Part shown: piece after piece, positions 35,425 to 44,461 of the stretch | How positions within the stretch are numbered: position 1 is the first letter of the stretch | Layout of the letters: every line of letters begins with the position of its first letter | NCBI GenBank assembly: GCA_947570135.1 | Contig: CANOTP010000010.1 | Coordinates: 1 to 64,000, forward strand | Source: an uncultured Candidatus Melainabacteria bacterium | Lineage (GTDB): Bacteria; Cyanobacteriota; Vampirovibrionia; Gastranaerophilales; Gastranaerophilaceae | Direction of reading: 5' to 3' | Length of the DNA: 64,000 bases | Notes under the pieces: model-generated | The model's database searches: none | Seen by the model: the letters and a program-made list of their open reading frames with translations, nothing else | What the model was told of the DNA's origin: nothing | Program-made: the position numbers and the translations under genes

Positions 35425-36241
35425 TGATGTTGAGATAAAAGAGCTTGAGAATTTATGTTTAGAAAATAGACGCCATATTCTTGATATGGTATATGGGGCT
35501 GCCTCGGGTCATATTGGCGGTTCATTATCGTCTTGTGAATTGATGACTGTTTTGTTTAACAAATGTATGAATCATGCTAAAGACGGTAAACTTTCCGAAG
35601 AATATGATAAACGTGACAGATTTGTGTTATCAAAAGGTCATGTTTCTCCTATTTATTATTCTGTATTAGCTCAAGAAGGATTTATTGATAAAGAAGAATT
35701 AAAAACATTCAGAAAGCTTGGGACAAGACTTCAAGGACATCCTTCTATGTGGTGTCCAGGGGTAGAAGTAGCAACAGGGTCTTTAGGTCAAGGTTTATCT
35801 ATGGCATGCGGGATTGCAATGGCATTGAAACTTGATAAAAGTCCTGCAAATGTTTTTGTCTTGTTAGGTGATGGTGAAATGCAGGAAGGCAGTGTTTGGG
35901 AGGCTCTAATGGCTGCTCCTCATAGAAACTTAAATAATCTTATTGCAATTATTGATAGAAACGGATTACAAATAGACGGTTCTACGGAATGTGTTAAATC
36001 TTTGGGTAATTTGAAAGATAAAATTGCAGCATTTGGTTGGAATGTTATTGAAATCGACGGACATAATATTGAACAAATTTATAATGCTATTGAGGAAGCA
36101 AAAAAATCTACTTTTCCGACCGCGATAATTGCCAATACAGTTAAAGGTAAAGGCGTAAGCTTTATGGAAAACAATGCGGGTTGGCATGGAAAAGCCCCGT
36201 CTAAAGAGGATTATGAAAAAGCTTTAAAGGAATTGAATTAA
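35417..36241 (+). CDS. Transketolase N-terminal subunit
   Basis: 274 residues, only the thiamine-diphosphate (PP) domain: SGHIGGSLSSCELMTVLF, KGHVSPIYYS, GSLGQGLSMA, and the GDG...NG cofactor motif (151-153 to 182-183). The C-terminal half is missing. The next gene is a prepilin, not the partner subunit, so it must pair with the separate protein at 11574-12542. The function is transketolase of the pentose phosphate pathway. Its start overlaps the GT26 gene. Confidence 0.92.
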   Translation: MLNDVEIKELENLCLENRRHILDMVYGAASGHIGGSLSSCELMTVLFNKCMNHAKDGKLSEEYDKRDRFVLSKGHVSPIYYSVLAQEGFIDKEELKTFRKLGTRLQGHPSMWCPGVEVATGSLGQGLSMACGIAMALKLDKSPANVFVLLGDGEMQEGSVWEALMAAPHRNLNNLIAIIDRNGLQIDGSTECVKSLGNLKDKIAAFGWNVIEIDGHNIEQIYNAIEEAKKSTFPTAIIANTVKGKGVSFMENNAGWHGKAPSKEDYEKALKELN

Positions 36242-36255
36242 TACTTGGAGGTATC

Positions 36256-38898
36256 ATGAAGTATAAAAACAATATAAAAAAATTAGCGTTTACGCTATCG
36301 GAGATAGTTATTGCTCTGGCTATTGTTTGTATTTTGACAATAGTAACATTGCCTATAATAAATAAACAGCTTGATAAAACAGATGAATATGCATATTATA
36401 TGGCATTTAAGTCTGTTGAAAAAATGGCATCTCAAATTGTTATCATGGGTGAAGAGTATAAAGAAAGTACTTCAAATTTACCTGTTGAATCTAAACTTGT
36501 AAAACATCAATTTAGTGAAACTTTGAGTGCAAATGTTAAAAACTTTTTTAATGATATTTCTAAACGTATTGCATTTTCAGAAAATTCTATTATAAGAAAA
36601 CTTTTCCCAAAAGCGTTCGCTGAAGATAAATATGTAGAATTTAAAAATGAAAATACAATTTTTACTACTGATGATTTTATCCAACAGTTATGGTTAGCTT
36701 ACAGGGTCTGTAATGGCAGTACTGTTGAAATGACAAGTGTTCCTATTAAGGATAGCTTAGGTAATATTACGGGTTACAAAAAAACTAACTATTCTAAAGA
36801 GAACTTTAATAATTGTTATGGTTATACTTTAGCTTGTGCTAAAGGTGCAGATTGCGGATCTCTTATAGAAAGAGATGCCAATGGTAATCCTGTTAAAGAT
36901 AAAGATGGCAATACAGTATCTCATAAAATAGAAGGTCCTATTGAAAAAAATGAAATACTTAAGAATATGTTACCGACAATGGATACTTTTGGTTTAACAT
37001 CTGAGTCATCTTTTAATACATTAGTTCAAGGTTTATTGTCTTATATCGGGTATTCCAGTGCAAGTTCTAATAATGGTAATAATTTATGTACTGCAATTAA
37101 AAATAAAGTTAAAGCTAATTTTACAGATAATGTTACCGGTAATAAGTACCAAAATTCTATAGTTTTCGTTGCGGAAGATTCTGCTTCCGATGATGATGAC
37201 GATGATGAAGATGATGGAAAAGAAGATTCCGGTGCAGGTTTTGATGTTGATAGTTTTATTGACTATACTTCTGTTTCAGGTAGAGGTTCATGTGTACTTA
37301 AACAAACCGTTTGGCGTAAAATAGGAGACAGCTCAAGTTCTTCTGAAGTTAAGGTTGAACGACCAACATTTGATGATTCTTGGTGTAGAGCTGCAAAAGG
37401 TTTTTATACAGGTGATTTGTCGGATAATGGTTGGATGAATGGAGATACAACTCATGCAACTTTAAATTGTGTACCAAGAGCAGGTTACGAAGTATCTGAA
37501 AACAATGCAAAAGTTGCTTGTAAAATAGCCTCAGGTAATAAACAAAACTATGCTAAAAAAACATCCTCAGGTTCTTATAATTGTGTTCCATGTGAAAATG
37601 ATTTTAATGCCACAACCGGGGCTTGCTGTCCTGAACACTCAATAGCAAGCGGAGATGGTTGTGCTTGTATTACAGGTTGGAAAAGACCAGAAGGTGCTTC
37701 ACAAGCTGCAGCTTGTAGTATACGAGATAAGTGCCCGAATGGATATTCGATCGATGAAGAAAATAATATTTGTGTTCTTAACCCTCCGATTATCCGTGCA
37801 ACCCGTTTTGCAGAGTTGATTGCTAAAAATTGGAATATTAATAAGAAGTACTACGATGATTACGGTAGTAAAATTGAATATACGGATGTTCCGGGGTTAT
37901 CAGGGGCTAAATATTATAAAGAAGTATATGAAGCTGCTTTAGGCAGATCAACCGATACAAGTAACAGATTAATGTCGATTGATTCAAAACCTGGTGCATT
38001 CGCGTTTAATTTTAAATCAGTAACAGGTTTAAAGCCAAATGTTATCTTAGCTAACGGTCAATTTATCTGGATTATGAGTGACCGTTTGGCATCTATTCCC
38101 GGATTAACTTATTCTACAGATAACAGTGATGCTTCACGTAATATTTGTAAAAACCTGAATAAAAAAACAAAATCTGCATGTAGCGCGGCTTCTTCTGATG
38201 CATATTTCTGCGGTTCAGAAAATGCCTGTTATGCATTGTCTTCAAAAAGTATAAAAGATGGTACCTCAGGTGGAATGGGTGATGCCAGAAACTGTTGTGC
38301 ATCTCCTGACTTATCGGATATTGCTGCTGCTATGTCAAGTGGTTCCGGCGGATACTCTCAAGATGATTACGGAAATGATGTAAGAGTTTATGCGATAAGC
38401 GGTTTCACCGTATTTGTAGATATTAACGGATCAAAAGGTAACGGGACTTTATGGGAAGATGTATTTCCGTTCTATGTAGCTTCTAACGGTACTGTTTATC
38501 CCGGTTATCCTTTAGACGGGGTAAAAAAGGAAGATTCAACGCATTCAAATCTGTTTTTAGGCGGAAACAGTGCCCAACAACTTCCGGTTGATGTTTATTA
38601 TATGGAAAGTACAGGCGATAATAGAAAGAAAAGAGTTGTAATGTCTAATGTTTCTTATGCTCGTGCAATTTGTACTATTCGTAAAATAAGCAAGAATACT
38701 CCTTATTGTAAGAATCTTGGCGAAAAATTCTATGAGAAAGCCGCATATAAAGATTCCGCTAATGTCGAACATGAAGTTGAATTGAAAGGTACTGAATATT
38801 TAAGCAATGATAATACTCAAACCGGAACAAAATCGAATAATCCATGTGATTATGAGTCATGTGTAATGACAATAAGACGTAAGTTACGTTCCTTCTAG
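36256..38898 (+). CDS. Very large prepilin-like protein with acidic and Cys-rich regions
   Basis: 880 residues with GGAGG before the ATG. The leader MKYKNNIKKLA is followed by FTLSEIVIALAIVCILTIVT (cleavage Ala11-Phe12, Glu at +5). An Asp-rich run occurs at about 311-325. A cysteine-rich segment at about 400-505 has EGF-like or GCC2-like spacing (CVPCENDF, GACCPEH, GCACITGW, KCPNGYS). The C-terminal 370 residues are glycine/serine-rich with further paired cysteines. Most type IV pilins are 130-250 residues, so this is a pilin-anchored surface protein rather than a major subunit. An internal 'PKAFAEDKY' looks like a second processing site. No relative is recognised beyond the pilin N-terminus. 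Confidence 0.85.
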   Translation: MKYKNNIKKLAFTLSEIVIALAIVCILTIVTLPIINKQLDKTDEYAYYMAFKSVEKMASQIVIMGEEYKESTSNLPVESKLVKHQFSETLSANVKNFFNDISKRIAFSENSIIRKLFPKAFAEDKYVEFKNENTIFTTDDFIQQLWLAYRVCNGSTVEMTSVPIKDSLGNITGYKKTNYSKENFNNCYGYTLACAKGADCGSLIERDANGNPVKDKDGNTVSHKIEGPIEKNEILKNMLPTMDTFGLTSESSFNTLVQGLLSYIGYSSASSNNGNNLCTAIKNKVKANFTDNVTGNKYQNSIVFVAEDSASDDDDDDEDDGKEDSGAGFDVDSFIDYTSVSGRGSCVLKQTVWRKIGDSSSSSEVKVERPTFDDSWCRAAKGFYTGDLSDNGWMNGDTTHATLNCVPRAGYEVSENNAKVACKIASGNKQNYAKKTSSGSYNCVPCENDFNATTGACCPEHSIASGDGCACITGWKRPEGASQAAACSIRDKCPNGYSIDEENNICVLNPPIIRATRFAELIAKNWNINKKYYDDYGSKIEYTDVPGLSGAKYYKEVYEAALGRSTDTSNRLMSIDSKPGAFAFNFKSVTGLKPNVILANGQFIWIMSDRLASIPGLTYSTDNSDASRNICKNLNKKTKSACSAASSDAYFCGSENACYALSSKSIKDGTSGGMGDARNCCASPDLSDIAAAMSSGSGGYSQDDYGNDVRVYAISGFTVFVDINGSKGNGTLWEDVFPFYVASNGTVYPGYPLDGVKKEDSTHSNLFLGGNSAQQLPVDVYYMESTGDNRKKRVVMSNVSYARAICTIRKISKNTPYCKNLGEKFYEKAAYKDSANVEHEVELKGTEYLSNDNTQTGTKSNNPCDYESCVMTIRRKLRSF

Positions 38899-38958
38899 TA
38901 TGATTTATGTTAAGGCGGGTTATATATCCGCCTTAATGTTTTATAAGAAAGGTTTACT

Positions 38959-39402
38959 ATGATTATTGATAAATTGGAAAATATCTCAAAATATAAAGAG
39001 GTCCCAGTCTTTGCGGTTGAATTTATTAAAAACTTAACTACAAATATAAATGAAGGACGATATGATTTTCCCGAGCAAAATTTTGCCAATGTCGAGTCTT
39101 ATAACTCCAAAAATATAGAGGATGCAAAATTTGAAGCTCATAGAAATTATATTGATATCCAACTTTTATTAAGCGGAAGGGAACGAATTTATTATACAGG
39201 TGTAGAGGGTCTTGTTGAAAAAGCTCCTTATGATAGTTCTAGAGATATCGTATTTTTTAATGATAGTGTGAAAAATTCTGATTACTTAACTTTAGACGGT
39301 ACAAATTTTGCATTGATTTATCCGCATGAAGCTCATGCTCCGCAGGTTTCTGTTGAAACGTCGGAGAATGTAAAAAAAGTTGTTGTGAAGATAAAAATAT
39401 AG
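38959..39402 (+). CDS. YhcH/YjgK/YiaL family protein (NanQ/EbgC-like)
   Basis: 147 residues of the DUF386 cupin-like fold. Typical blocks are FEAHRNYIDIQLLLSGRERI, a Phe-Phe-Asn-Asp segment, and LIYPHEAHAPQV with metal-binding His/Glu. Characterised relatives are sialic acid anomerases (NanQ) or EbgC. Here no sialic acid catabolic genes are nearby, so the substrate is unknown. AGAAAGG is the ribosome binding site. It is convergent with miaA, with no gap. Confidence 0.85.
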   Translation: MIIDKLENISKYKEVPVFAVEFIKNLTTNINEGRYDFPEQNFANVESYNSKNIEDAKFEAHRNYIDIQLLLSGRERIYYTGVEGLVEKAPYDSSRDIVFFNDSVKNSDYLTLDGTNFALIYPHEAHAPQVSVETSENVKKVVVKIKI

Positions 39403-40284
39403 TTATTTTCTAAGTTTTTCAGGGTAAATATTCCACTTAATGTTTTCGTTTTTACGGAACCAGGTTAATTGGCGTTTTGCATAATTTCTGGTATTTTTCT
39501 TAAGTAAATCACAGGCTTGCTCAAGTGTACAGATATTATCAATATAGCCTAATATTTCTCTATATCCGATTGTGTTTATAAAATTTGGGATTCTTCCGTG
39601 ACGGTTGAGCAGATTTTTTGTTTCATCAATAAGGCCTGATTCTATCATTAAATCCACTCGTTTATCAATTCTTTTATAAAGCGTTTCTCTGTCAAAGTTT
39701 CTGCCAATCCATTCAACCTCATAATCACTTTCATTGATTCCGCGTACTTCATTTAAGGATTTACCTGTTTTTTTTACTATTTCAATTGCACGTATGAGCT
39801 TTTTGCGGTCGTTTTTGTCAATTGTTTGAACACCTAGCGGGTCAAGTTCTGTTAAAATTGAATAGATTTCACCGGTTTCAAGCTTTTTTAGTTCTTCGCG
39901 GAGTTTTTTATCGGCTTCAATTTGCGGCAGGTCATAATTTTTGAGTAAAACATCAATATATAAACCTGTCCCGCCGACAATTATCGGGGTTTTGCCTTTA
40001 GATAGAATTTCGTTTATTTTTTCTTTTGCTTGTTCTTTATATAAACCTGCTGAGTACTCAAATTCAGGTTCAACAATATCAATCATATAGTGAGGAATCC
40101 CGTCTTGCTCAAGTTTAGAAGGTTTTGCCGTGCCTATATCAAAACCTTTGTAAACAAGCCTTGAATCGCAAGATATAATCTCTCCGTCGATTTGTTTTGC
40201 AAGCTCAATTGAATATGCCGTTTTCCCGCTTGCTGTTGCTCCGACTATTGCTATGACTTTAGGTTTACTTAAATGTTTGCTCAT
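39403..40284 (-). CDS. miaA: tRNA dimethylallyltransferase MiaA
   Basis: 293 residues. P-loop GATASGKT (15-22), the SCDSRLVYKGFDIGTAKP dimethylallyl-diphosphate motif, HYMIDIV, and a C-terminal YAKRQLTWFRKN block. It adds an isopentenyl group to A37 of tRNAs reading UNN codons. RimO, a relative of the MiaB enzyme that acts next on such tRNAs, is in this window but MiaB itself is not. ATG 40284 is chosen because an extended -10 box ends 9 bases upstream. An in-frame ATG at 40308 would overlap the upstream gene further. Confidence 0.94.
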   Translation of the reverse strand: MSKHLSKPKVIAIVGATASGKTAYSIELAKQIDGEIISCDSRLVYKGFDIGTAKPSKLEQDGIPHYMIDIVEPEFEYSAGLYKEQAKEKINEILSKGKTPIIVGGTGLYIDVLLKNYDLPQIEADKKLREELKKLETGEIYSILTELDPLGVQTIDKNDRKKLIRAIEIVKKTGKSLNEVRGINESDYEVEWIGRNFDRETLYKRIDKRVDLMIESGLIDETKNLLNRHGRIPNFINTIGYREILGYIDNICTLEQACDLLKKNTRNYAKRQLTWFRKNENIKWNIYPEKLRK

Positions 40285-41089
40285 AATAGGTAAATAATAG
40301 CACAACAATGTAAACCAGGAAATAATAATATAAAATCAATACAATAAAGTATAAAAACGGGTTAAACATTAAAACTGCACTTAACAATGTAATAAATGTG
40401 ATTAAAAATGCGATATACAAGTATAAAATAAGTGTATTTGGCAGATTTTGGAAATTCTTTTTAATTGAATTAAAAAGAGCCTTAAATGCATTTTTTTCAT
40501 TGTAAACTATTTCGGGAATCCAAAGCATAGTAATAAAATTAAGGATAAAACTTCCAATTATTGTAATTGCGTACCAGTAGACAAACGGGGGTAAGTCTTC
40601 GATTGCTAATTCCTTAAATTCTTTTAAAATTTCATTACTTGTAACTAATTGATCAATATGTAATCCTAGAATCTCAGGATCAAAAGATGGGTAAATCTTA
40701 TCAATTACCAAACCTGAAATTGAGAATATTATTCCAAACAGTATAATATAAATTCCTATAACCCCAAGCATCGGAAGAAACAGTTTTCCGAGACCTTTAG
40801 GTAAAGAAAGAATAAGAGTTCCGAACGCACGGGCTCTGTCTTTATCAAAAATTACTATTTTTTTTGATAATCGGATAGTTTTTTTACACATATAAAGCCA
40901 GGCTGATAAAAAACCGCTTGCCATTACCAGTAGAGTAACTCCGCCCAAGATAAGTTTTGGCACTGTATCAGCACCTGCAAGAGTAAACCTGAAAAACCAC
41001 CCGAGTATTGCCATAAATATGATTAAGGGTGTTGCAAGAATTATGCAGTCATTTGTTGTATTGAAGCTGTCTTTAAATAATTTAAACAT
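40265..41089 (-). CDS. Multi-pass membrane protein, function unknown
   Basis: 274 residues with about six hydrophobic segments (approx. 16-36, 47-68, 103-130, 165-190, 220-245, 247-270) and a polar loop between helices 3 and 4 containing 'YPSFDPEILGLHIDQL'. The layout resembles DUF4013/glycerophosphoryl-diester-phosphodiesterase-type membrane domains, but I see no decisive motif. It lies between the CoA-activase-like gene (18 bases) and miaA (20-base overlap), so it is probably in the gcvPB operon. Confidence 0.7.
   Translation of the reverse strand: MFKLFKDSFNTTNDCIILATPLIIFMAILGWFFRFTLAGADTVPKLILGGVTLLVMASGFLSAWLYMCKKTIRLSKKIVIFDKDRARAFGTLILSLPKGLGKLFLPMLGVIGIYIILFGIIFSISGLVIDKIYPSFDPEILGLHIDQLVTSNEILKEFKELAIEDLPPFVYWYAITIIGSFILNFITMLWIPEIVYNEKNAFKALFNSIKKNFQNLPNTLILYLYIAFLITFITLLSAVLMFNPFLYFIVLILYYYFLVYIVVLLFTYYEQTFK
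40294..40302 (-). promoter_or_regulatory. Extended -10 box upstream of miaA
   Basis: Read leftward, TGCTATTAT ends 9 bases before ATG 40284, inside the end of the membrane-protein gene. This may be an internal leaderless promoter for miaA. Confidence 0.4.
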
Positions 41090-41107
41090 AAGAATTTTCC
41101 TTGTTTA

Positions 41108-42277
41108 TTATTTTACGGTTTCAGTTTCTTTACTTTCTTCAACTTTTGTTGATTTTTCCTGAAGCTTACGTTTTCTTTTACGTCTTCTCATCAGATCAAC
41201 AAAAGCTTCTATTCTTGTAATATAACCAGCTCTGCCTGTTTGTTCATCCATAATAAGCGGTAGGATAGGAATCTCACAGTTTTCTCTCATCGCAGGGAAA
41301 ATATTTTGTGACATTATTTCAGGCATACATGTAAACGGTGAAATATGAATAATACCGTCAATTCCGCGTTCGTTAGCGTAAGCAACATCGGATACACATT
41401 CTAACGCATCACCGCCGATATCTCTCATCAGGTAAGGCTTAGCCAGTCTATCGGCTCTTTGCAGGTGAGTTTCGCCTTTTCTAAAAATTTTAGGGATAAT
41501 GGCATCTTTTAAGAAACTGCTTACGGTTAAGCTTCTTCTTACTTCAACGCCCATTCGGCCAAGTTCTTTTTCAATATTTTGGTTTGAAAATTCATCATTT
41601 ACTACATAAATTTCGCCTGTAATATCAACGTGAAGAACTTCTCTGTCTTTGTTTATTTCGACTTTTTTCATTTCTTCATCAATTAATTTTTTCGCTTTAT
41701 TCAAACCTGCCAATGTATCATTTTCATCAATGATTTTCAGAGCTTTAGCGTAATGTTTTTCCGCAGTTCCCGCTTTAATTTCACGAGCTCTGAAGTATGA
41801 TAATTTTGACTCAAGTTTGTCTAAGATAAACACTTTTAATATTGCAATCATAATGGCGCGGGCAAATAATGCGGGGTTATTTTTGCCGCTGACCTCTTTT
41901 AAGAAGTTATACATTCCTTTAACTCCGTCATATAATTGCATTTCAATATATTTTGTTTCGTAGCCTAAGTCTGTTAACGCGTTAGCAATACATTTTCCGT
42001 ATTCACCCAGACGGCAGCAGCCGGGAGATGAAATCATTGCAACGTAATCAGTGCCACCTTCGATAGCCTCAATGAAGTTGCCTAATATTAGTTTATACGG
42101 TAAGCAGATTGCTTCAGGTGCGTGTTTTGTTCCTAAAGAAAGCGCTTTTTTACTTGTGTAGGGTTCAACGTATGGTTCGCAGCCAATGATTCTTAAGGCT
42201 GATGACCACGCATAACTTATTGTTCCCATGTGCGGGAATGATACTTTTCTTTTCTTTTGTTCTTTTTTATTTGTCAT
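41108..42277 (-). CDS. 2-hydroxyacyl-CoA dehydratase activase-like protein (DUF2229/CoA protein activase family)
   Basis: 389 residues. 'VSFPHMGTISYAWSSALRIIGCEPYVEPYTSKKALSLG..HAPEAICLPYKLILGNF' and 'ISSPGCCRLGEYGK' are typical of the COG3581/DUF2229-like family related to HgdB/HgdC components. Conserved cysteines (C-L-P-Y, PGCCRLG, and SPFTCMPE) suggest an iron-sulfur cluster. The ASKHA ATPase half is absent, so this is only the cluster-binding partner. The biochemical role of these stand-alone proteins is unclear. It ends in a highly basic/charged tail. It is 11 bases after gcvPB, in the same operon. Confidence 0.75.
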   Translation of the reverse strand: MTNKKEQKKRKVSFPHMGTISYAWSSALRIIGCEPYVEPYTSKKALSLGTKHAPEAICLPYKLILGNFIEAIEGGTDYVAMISSPGCCRLGEYGKCIANALTDLGYETKYIEMQLYDGVKGMYNFLKEVSGKNNPALFARAIMIAILKVFILDKLESKLSYFRAREIKAGTAEKHYAKALKIIDENDTLAGLNKAKKLIDEEMKKVEINKDREVLHVDITGEIYVVNDEFSNQNIEKELGRMGVEVRRSLTVSSFLKDAIIPKIFRKGETHLQRADRLAKPYLMRDIGGDALECVSDVAYANERGIDGIIHISPFTCMPEIMSQNIFPAMRENCEIPILPLIMDEQTGRAGYITRIEAFVDLMRRRKRKRKLQEKSTKVEESKETETVK

Positions 42278-42288
42278 ATTTATATTTC

Positions 42289-43713
42289 CTAATCAATGTA
42301 TTTTAAGTCGGGACGTCTTGCTGCTGTAACTTCATCAATCTTTTTAACAGGTGTTGAATGAGGTGCAGACAGAATCTTTTCAGGATTTGATTTTGCATCA
42401 TTTGCAATCTGAATCATTATTTCGACAAACTCGTCAAGTTTTTCTTTCTGCTCGGATTCTGTCGGTTCTATCATTATAGCTTCATGAACGATTAAAGGGA
42501 AGTAAACAGTCGGCGGGTGGATATTTCCGTCCATTAAAGCTTTTGCAATGTTCAGAGTTGATATTCCGTTTTCGTGTTTTTGTTTTTCACCTGTTAATAC
42601 AAATTCATGCATGCAAGATTCAGCGTATGGTAATTCGTAATAATCTTTTAATTTTTCTTTCAGGTAATTCGCGTTTAGAACCGCATATTCTGAGGCTTTT
42701 TTAAGGTTTTTCCCAAGCATAAGAATGTATGCATAAGCTTTAACAAGTACCGAAAAATTGCCGTAAAAATCTTTAACGCTTCCGATAGTATTTTTCAGTT
42801 CATAATTTCTGAAATATTTTCCGTTTTTAAAGTCAATAACAGGTGTCGGGAGATAACTTTTAAGCTTTTCGACAACTGCAACAGGACCTGCCCCGGGGCC
42901 TCCTCCACCGTGCGGGGTTGAGAAGGTTTTGTGAAGGTTCAGGTGAACAACATCAAAGCCCATAAGTTTAGGATTAGTCCAGCCCATAATCGCGTTAAAA
43001 TTAGCTCCATCATAGTATAATAATGAACCGTTTGCGTGCATTAGGTCTGAAATTTCCTTAACGCCTTCTTCAAAAATACCCAATGTGTTAGGGTTTGTCA
43101 TCATAATTGCGGCAACGTCTTTATCTAAAACGGCTTTTAAAGCTTCAATATCGACTTGACCTTTTTCGTTTGATTTAATTTCAACAATATCAAATCCTGC
43201 CATTTTAGCACTTGCAGGGTTAGTTCCATGAGCAGAATCGGGGATGATAACTTTTGTACGATTTTCGCCGATTGAATCAAAGTATTTTTTGATAATCATC
43301 ATGCCTGTCATCTCACCGTGCGCACCTGCTGAAGGCTGCAAAGTTATAGCATCCATTCCCGTAACTTCAAGTAATGCTTTTTGAAGGTTATACATAAGTT
43401 TCAGGGCACCTTGAGCTAAATCATCATCACAAGACGGGTGGATGTTAAAACCTTCTAAAGATGCAAGAAATTCGTTAACTTTCGGGTTATATTTCATTGT
43501 ACAAGAACCTAGCGGATAAAAACCTTTTTCAATACAGAAGTTAAGGTCAGATAATTCTTTATAATGGCGCATAACTTCAAGTTCACTAAGTTTCGGCAAA
43601 TTTGGGTTATCCGTGCGCAAATCTTTTTGCGGTATGTATTTGGCAAAATCAGGACTTTCGTCTGTTAAATTTATACCGTCTATACCGTTGCTTTTTTCAA
43701 AAATTGTTTTCAT
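42289..43713 (-). CDS. gcvPB: Glycine dehydrogenase (decarboxylating) subunit 2
   Basis: 474 residues, the C-terminal half of P-protein as found in organisms with a split enzyme. PLP lysine K262 lies in HLNLHKTFSTPHGGGGPG, and PSAGAHGEM and SAHGTNPASA are the cofactor loops. It needs GcvPA, GcvH and GcvT, none of which is in the window. It decarboxylates glycine in the glycine cleavage system. It is 3 bases downstream of the sigma factor gene, an unusual neighbour. Confidence 0.95.
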   Translation of the reverse strand: MKTIFEKSNGIDGINLTDESPDFAKYIPQKDLRTDNPNLPKLSELEVMRHYKELSDLNFCIEKGFYPLGSCTMKYNPKVNEFLASLEGFNIHPSCDDDLAQGALKLMYNLQKALLEVTGMDAITLQPSAGAHGEMTGMMIIKKYFDSIGENRTKVIIPDSAHGTNPASAKMAGFDIVEIKSNEKGQVDIEALKAVLDKDVAAIMMTNPNTLGIFEEGVKEISDLMHANGSLLYYDGANFNAIMGWTNPKLMGFDVVHLNLHKTFSTPHGGGGPGAGPVAVVEKLKSYLPTPVIDFKNGKYFRNYELKNTIGSVKDFYGNFSVLVKAYAYILMLGKNLKKASEYAVLNANYLKEKLKDYYELPYAESCMHEFVLTGEKQKHENGISTLNIAKALMDGNIHPPTVYFPLIVHEAIMIEPTESEQKEKLDEFVEIMIQIANDAKSNPEKILSAPHSTPVKKIDEVTAARRPDLKYID

Positions 43714-43716
43714 TTT

Positions 43717-44331
43717 TTAAATTATCCCCTGTTTTGCCAAGTCTTTTTTAATTCTGTCTAACCCTGTTTGTATAATCCTTGAGATTCTCGATTGCGAGAT
43801 GTTAAATTCTTCTGCGATTTCTCTTAATTTTTTTTCTTTGAAGAATTTATATTCAATAAGTTCTCTTTCTCTTGGCGGAAGTTTTTTCATTGACTCTAAG
43901 ATACCGTTTTTAAGTTCCGAAAATTCTATGTTTTCTTCGGGAGTTTTGTCTTTTGCCTTAATTTGAACGGGAACTTCACCTTCCTGGAGTTCATCTATTG
44001 ATAGAATGTTTTTATAGACTTCTGCTCTTAATTCAACATCAGAACCTTCATCCTCGACTTCTTCTGTTGAACGGTTTTTAAGAGTATACCACTTGTATCT
44101 TCTTCTGACTTCGTTTCTTATAGCCCATTTTATTGCGGTTGAAAGATAGGTACTGTTGTAATCCTCGGGATTATGATTTTTAAAGAGAATATACAAAGCG
44201 TGAGTCCCGATGTTAATAAGTTCTGGCAGTTCAACGAGGTGAGAGCGCGAAAACTTTTGATACTCCACCTTTGCAATGATTTCTATTAAATCTTTGTATT
44301 TTTTTAGTTTTACGTTTTCTTCAGCCGACAT
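43717..44331 (-). CDS. RNA polymerase sigma factor, sigma-70 family (short alternative type)
   Basis: 204 residues from ATG 44331. Region 2 is recognisable (LINIGTHALYILFKNHN...YLSTAIKWAIRNEVRRRYKW) and region 4 helix-turn-helix is clear (LPPRERELIEYKFFKEKKLREIAEEFNISQSRISRI). The region between is short and acidic. It resembles SigF/WhiG-like or group 3 sigma factors. The nearer ATG 44331 and an in-frame ATG at 44355 are both possible. The best ribosome binding site (GAGGAG) serves a mini-ORF just upstream. It is first in the operon with gcvPB. No anti-sigma gene is adjacent. Confidence 0.85.
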   Translation of the reverse strand: MSAEENVKLKKYKDLIEIIAKVEYQKFSRSHLVELPELINIGTHALYILFKNHNPEDYNSTYLSTAIKWAIRNEVRRRYKWYTLKNRSTEEVEDEGSDVELRAEVYKNILSIDELQEGEVPVQIKAKDKTPEENIEFSELKNGILESMKKLPPRERELIEYKFFKEKKLREIAEEFNISQSRISRIIQTGLDRIKKDLAKQGII

Positions 44332-44345
44332 TACTATAACTAATC

Positions 44346-44366
44346 CTAATAACAAAATGTATACAT
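44346..44366 (-). other. Six-codon upstream mini-ORF before the sigma factor gene
   Basis: Read leftward, GAGGAG (44378-44373) is followed after 6 bases by ATG and the frame M-Y-T-K-C-Y-stop. The mini-ORF overlaps an alternative sigma factor start (44355) and ends 14 bases before the likely start at 44331, so it could couple or attenuate sigma factor translation. Confidence 0.4.
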
Positions 44367-44461
44367 ATTTTACTCCTCTATAATATCAAAAAAAATCCTA
44401 TATGACCAGCTAATGTAATTTTCCTTAACATAATTTATTTTATTCAAAAAGAGGAGAGCTT

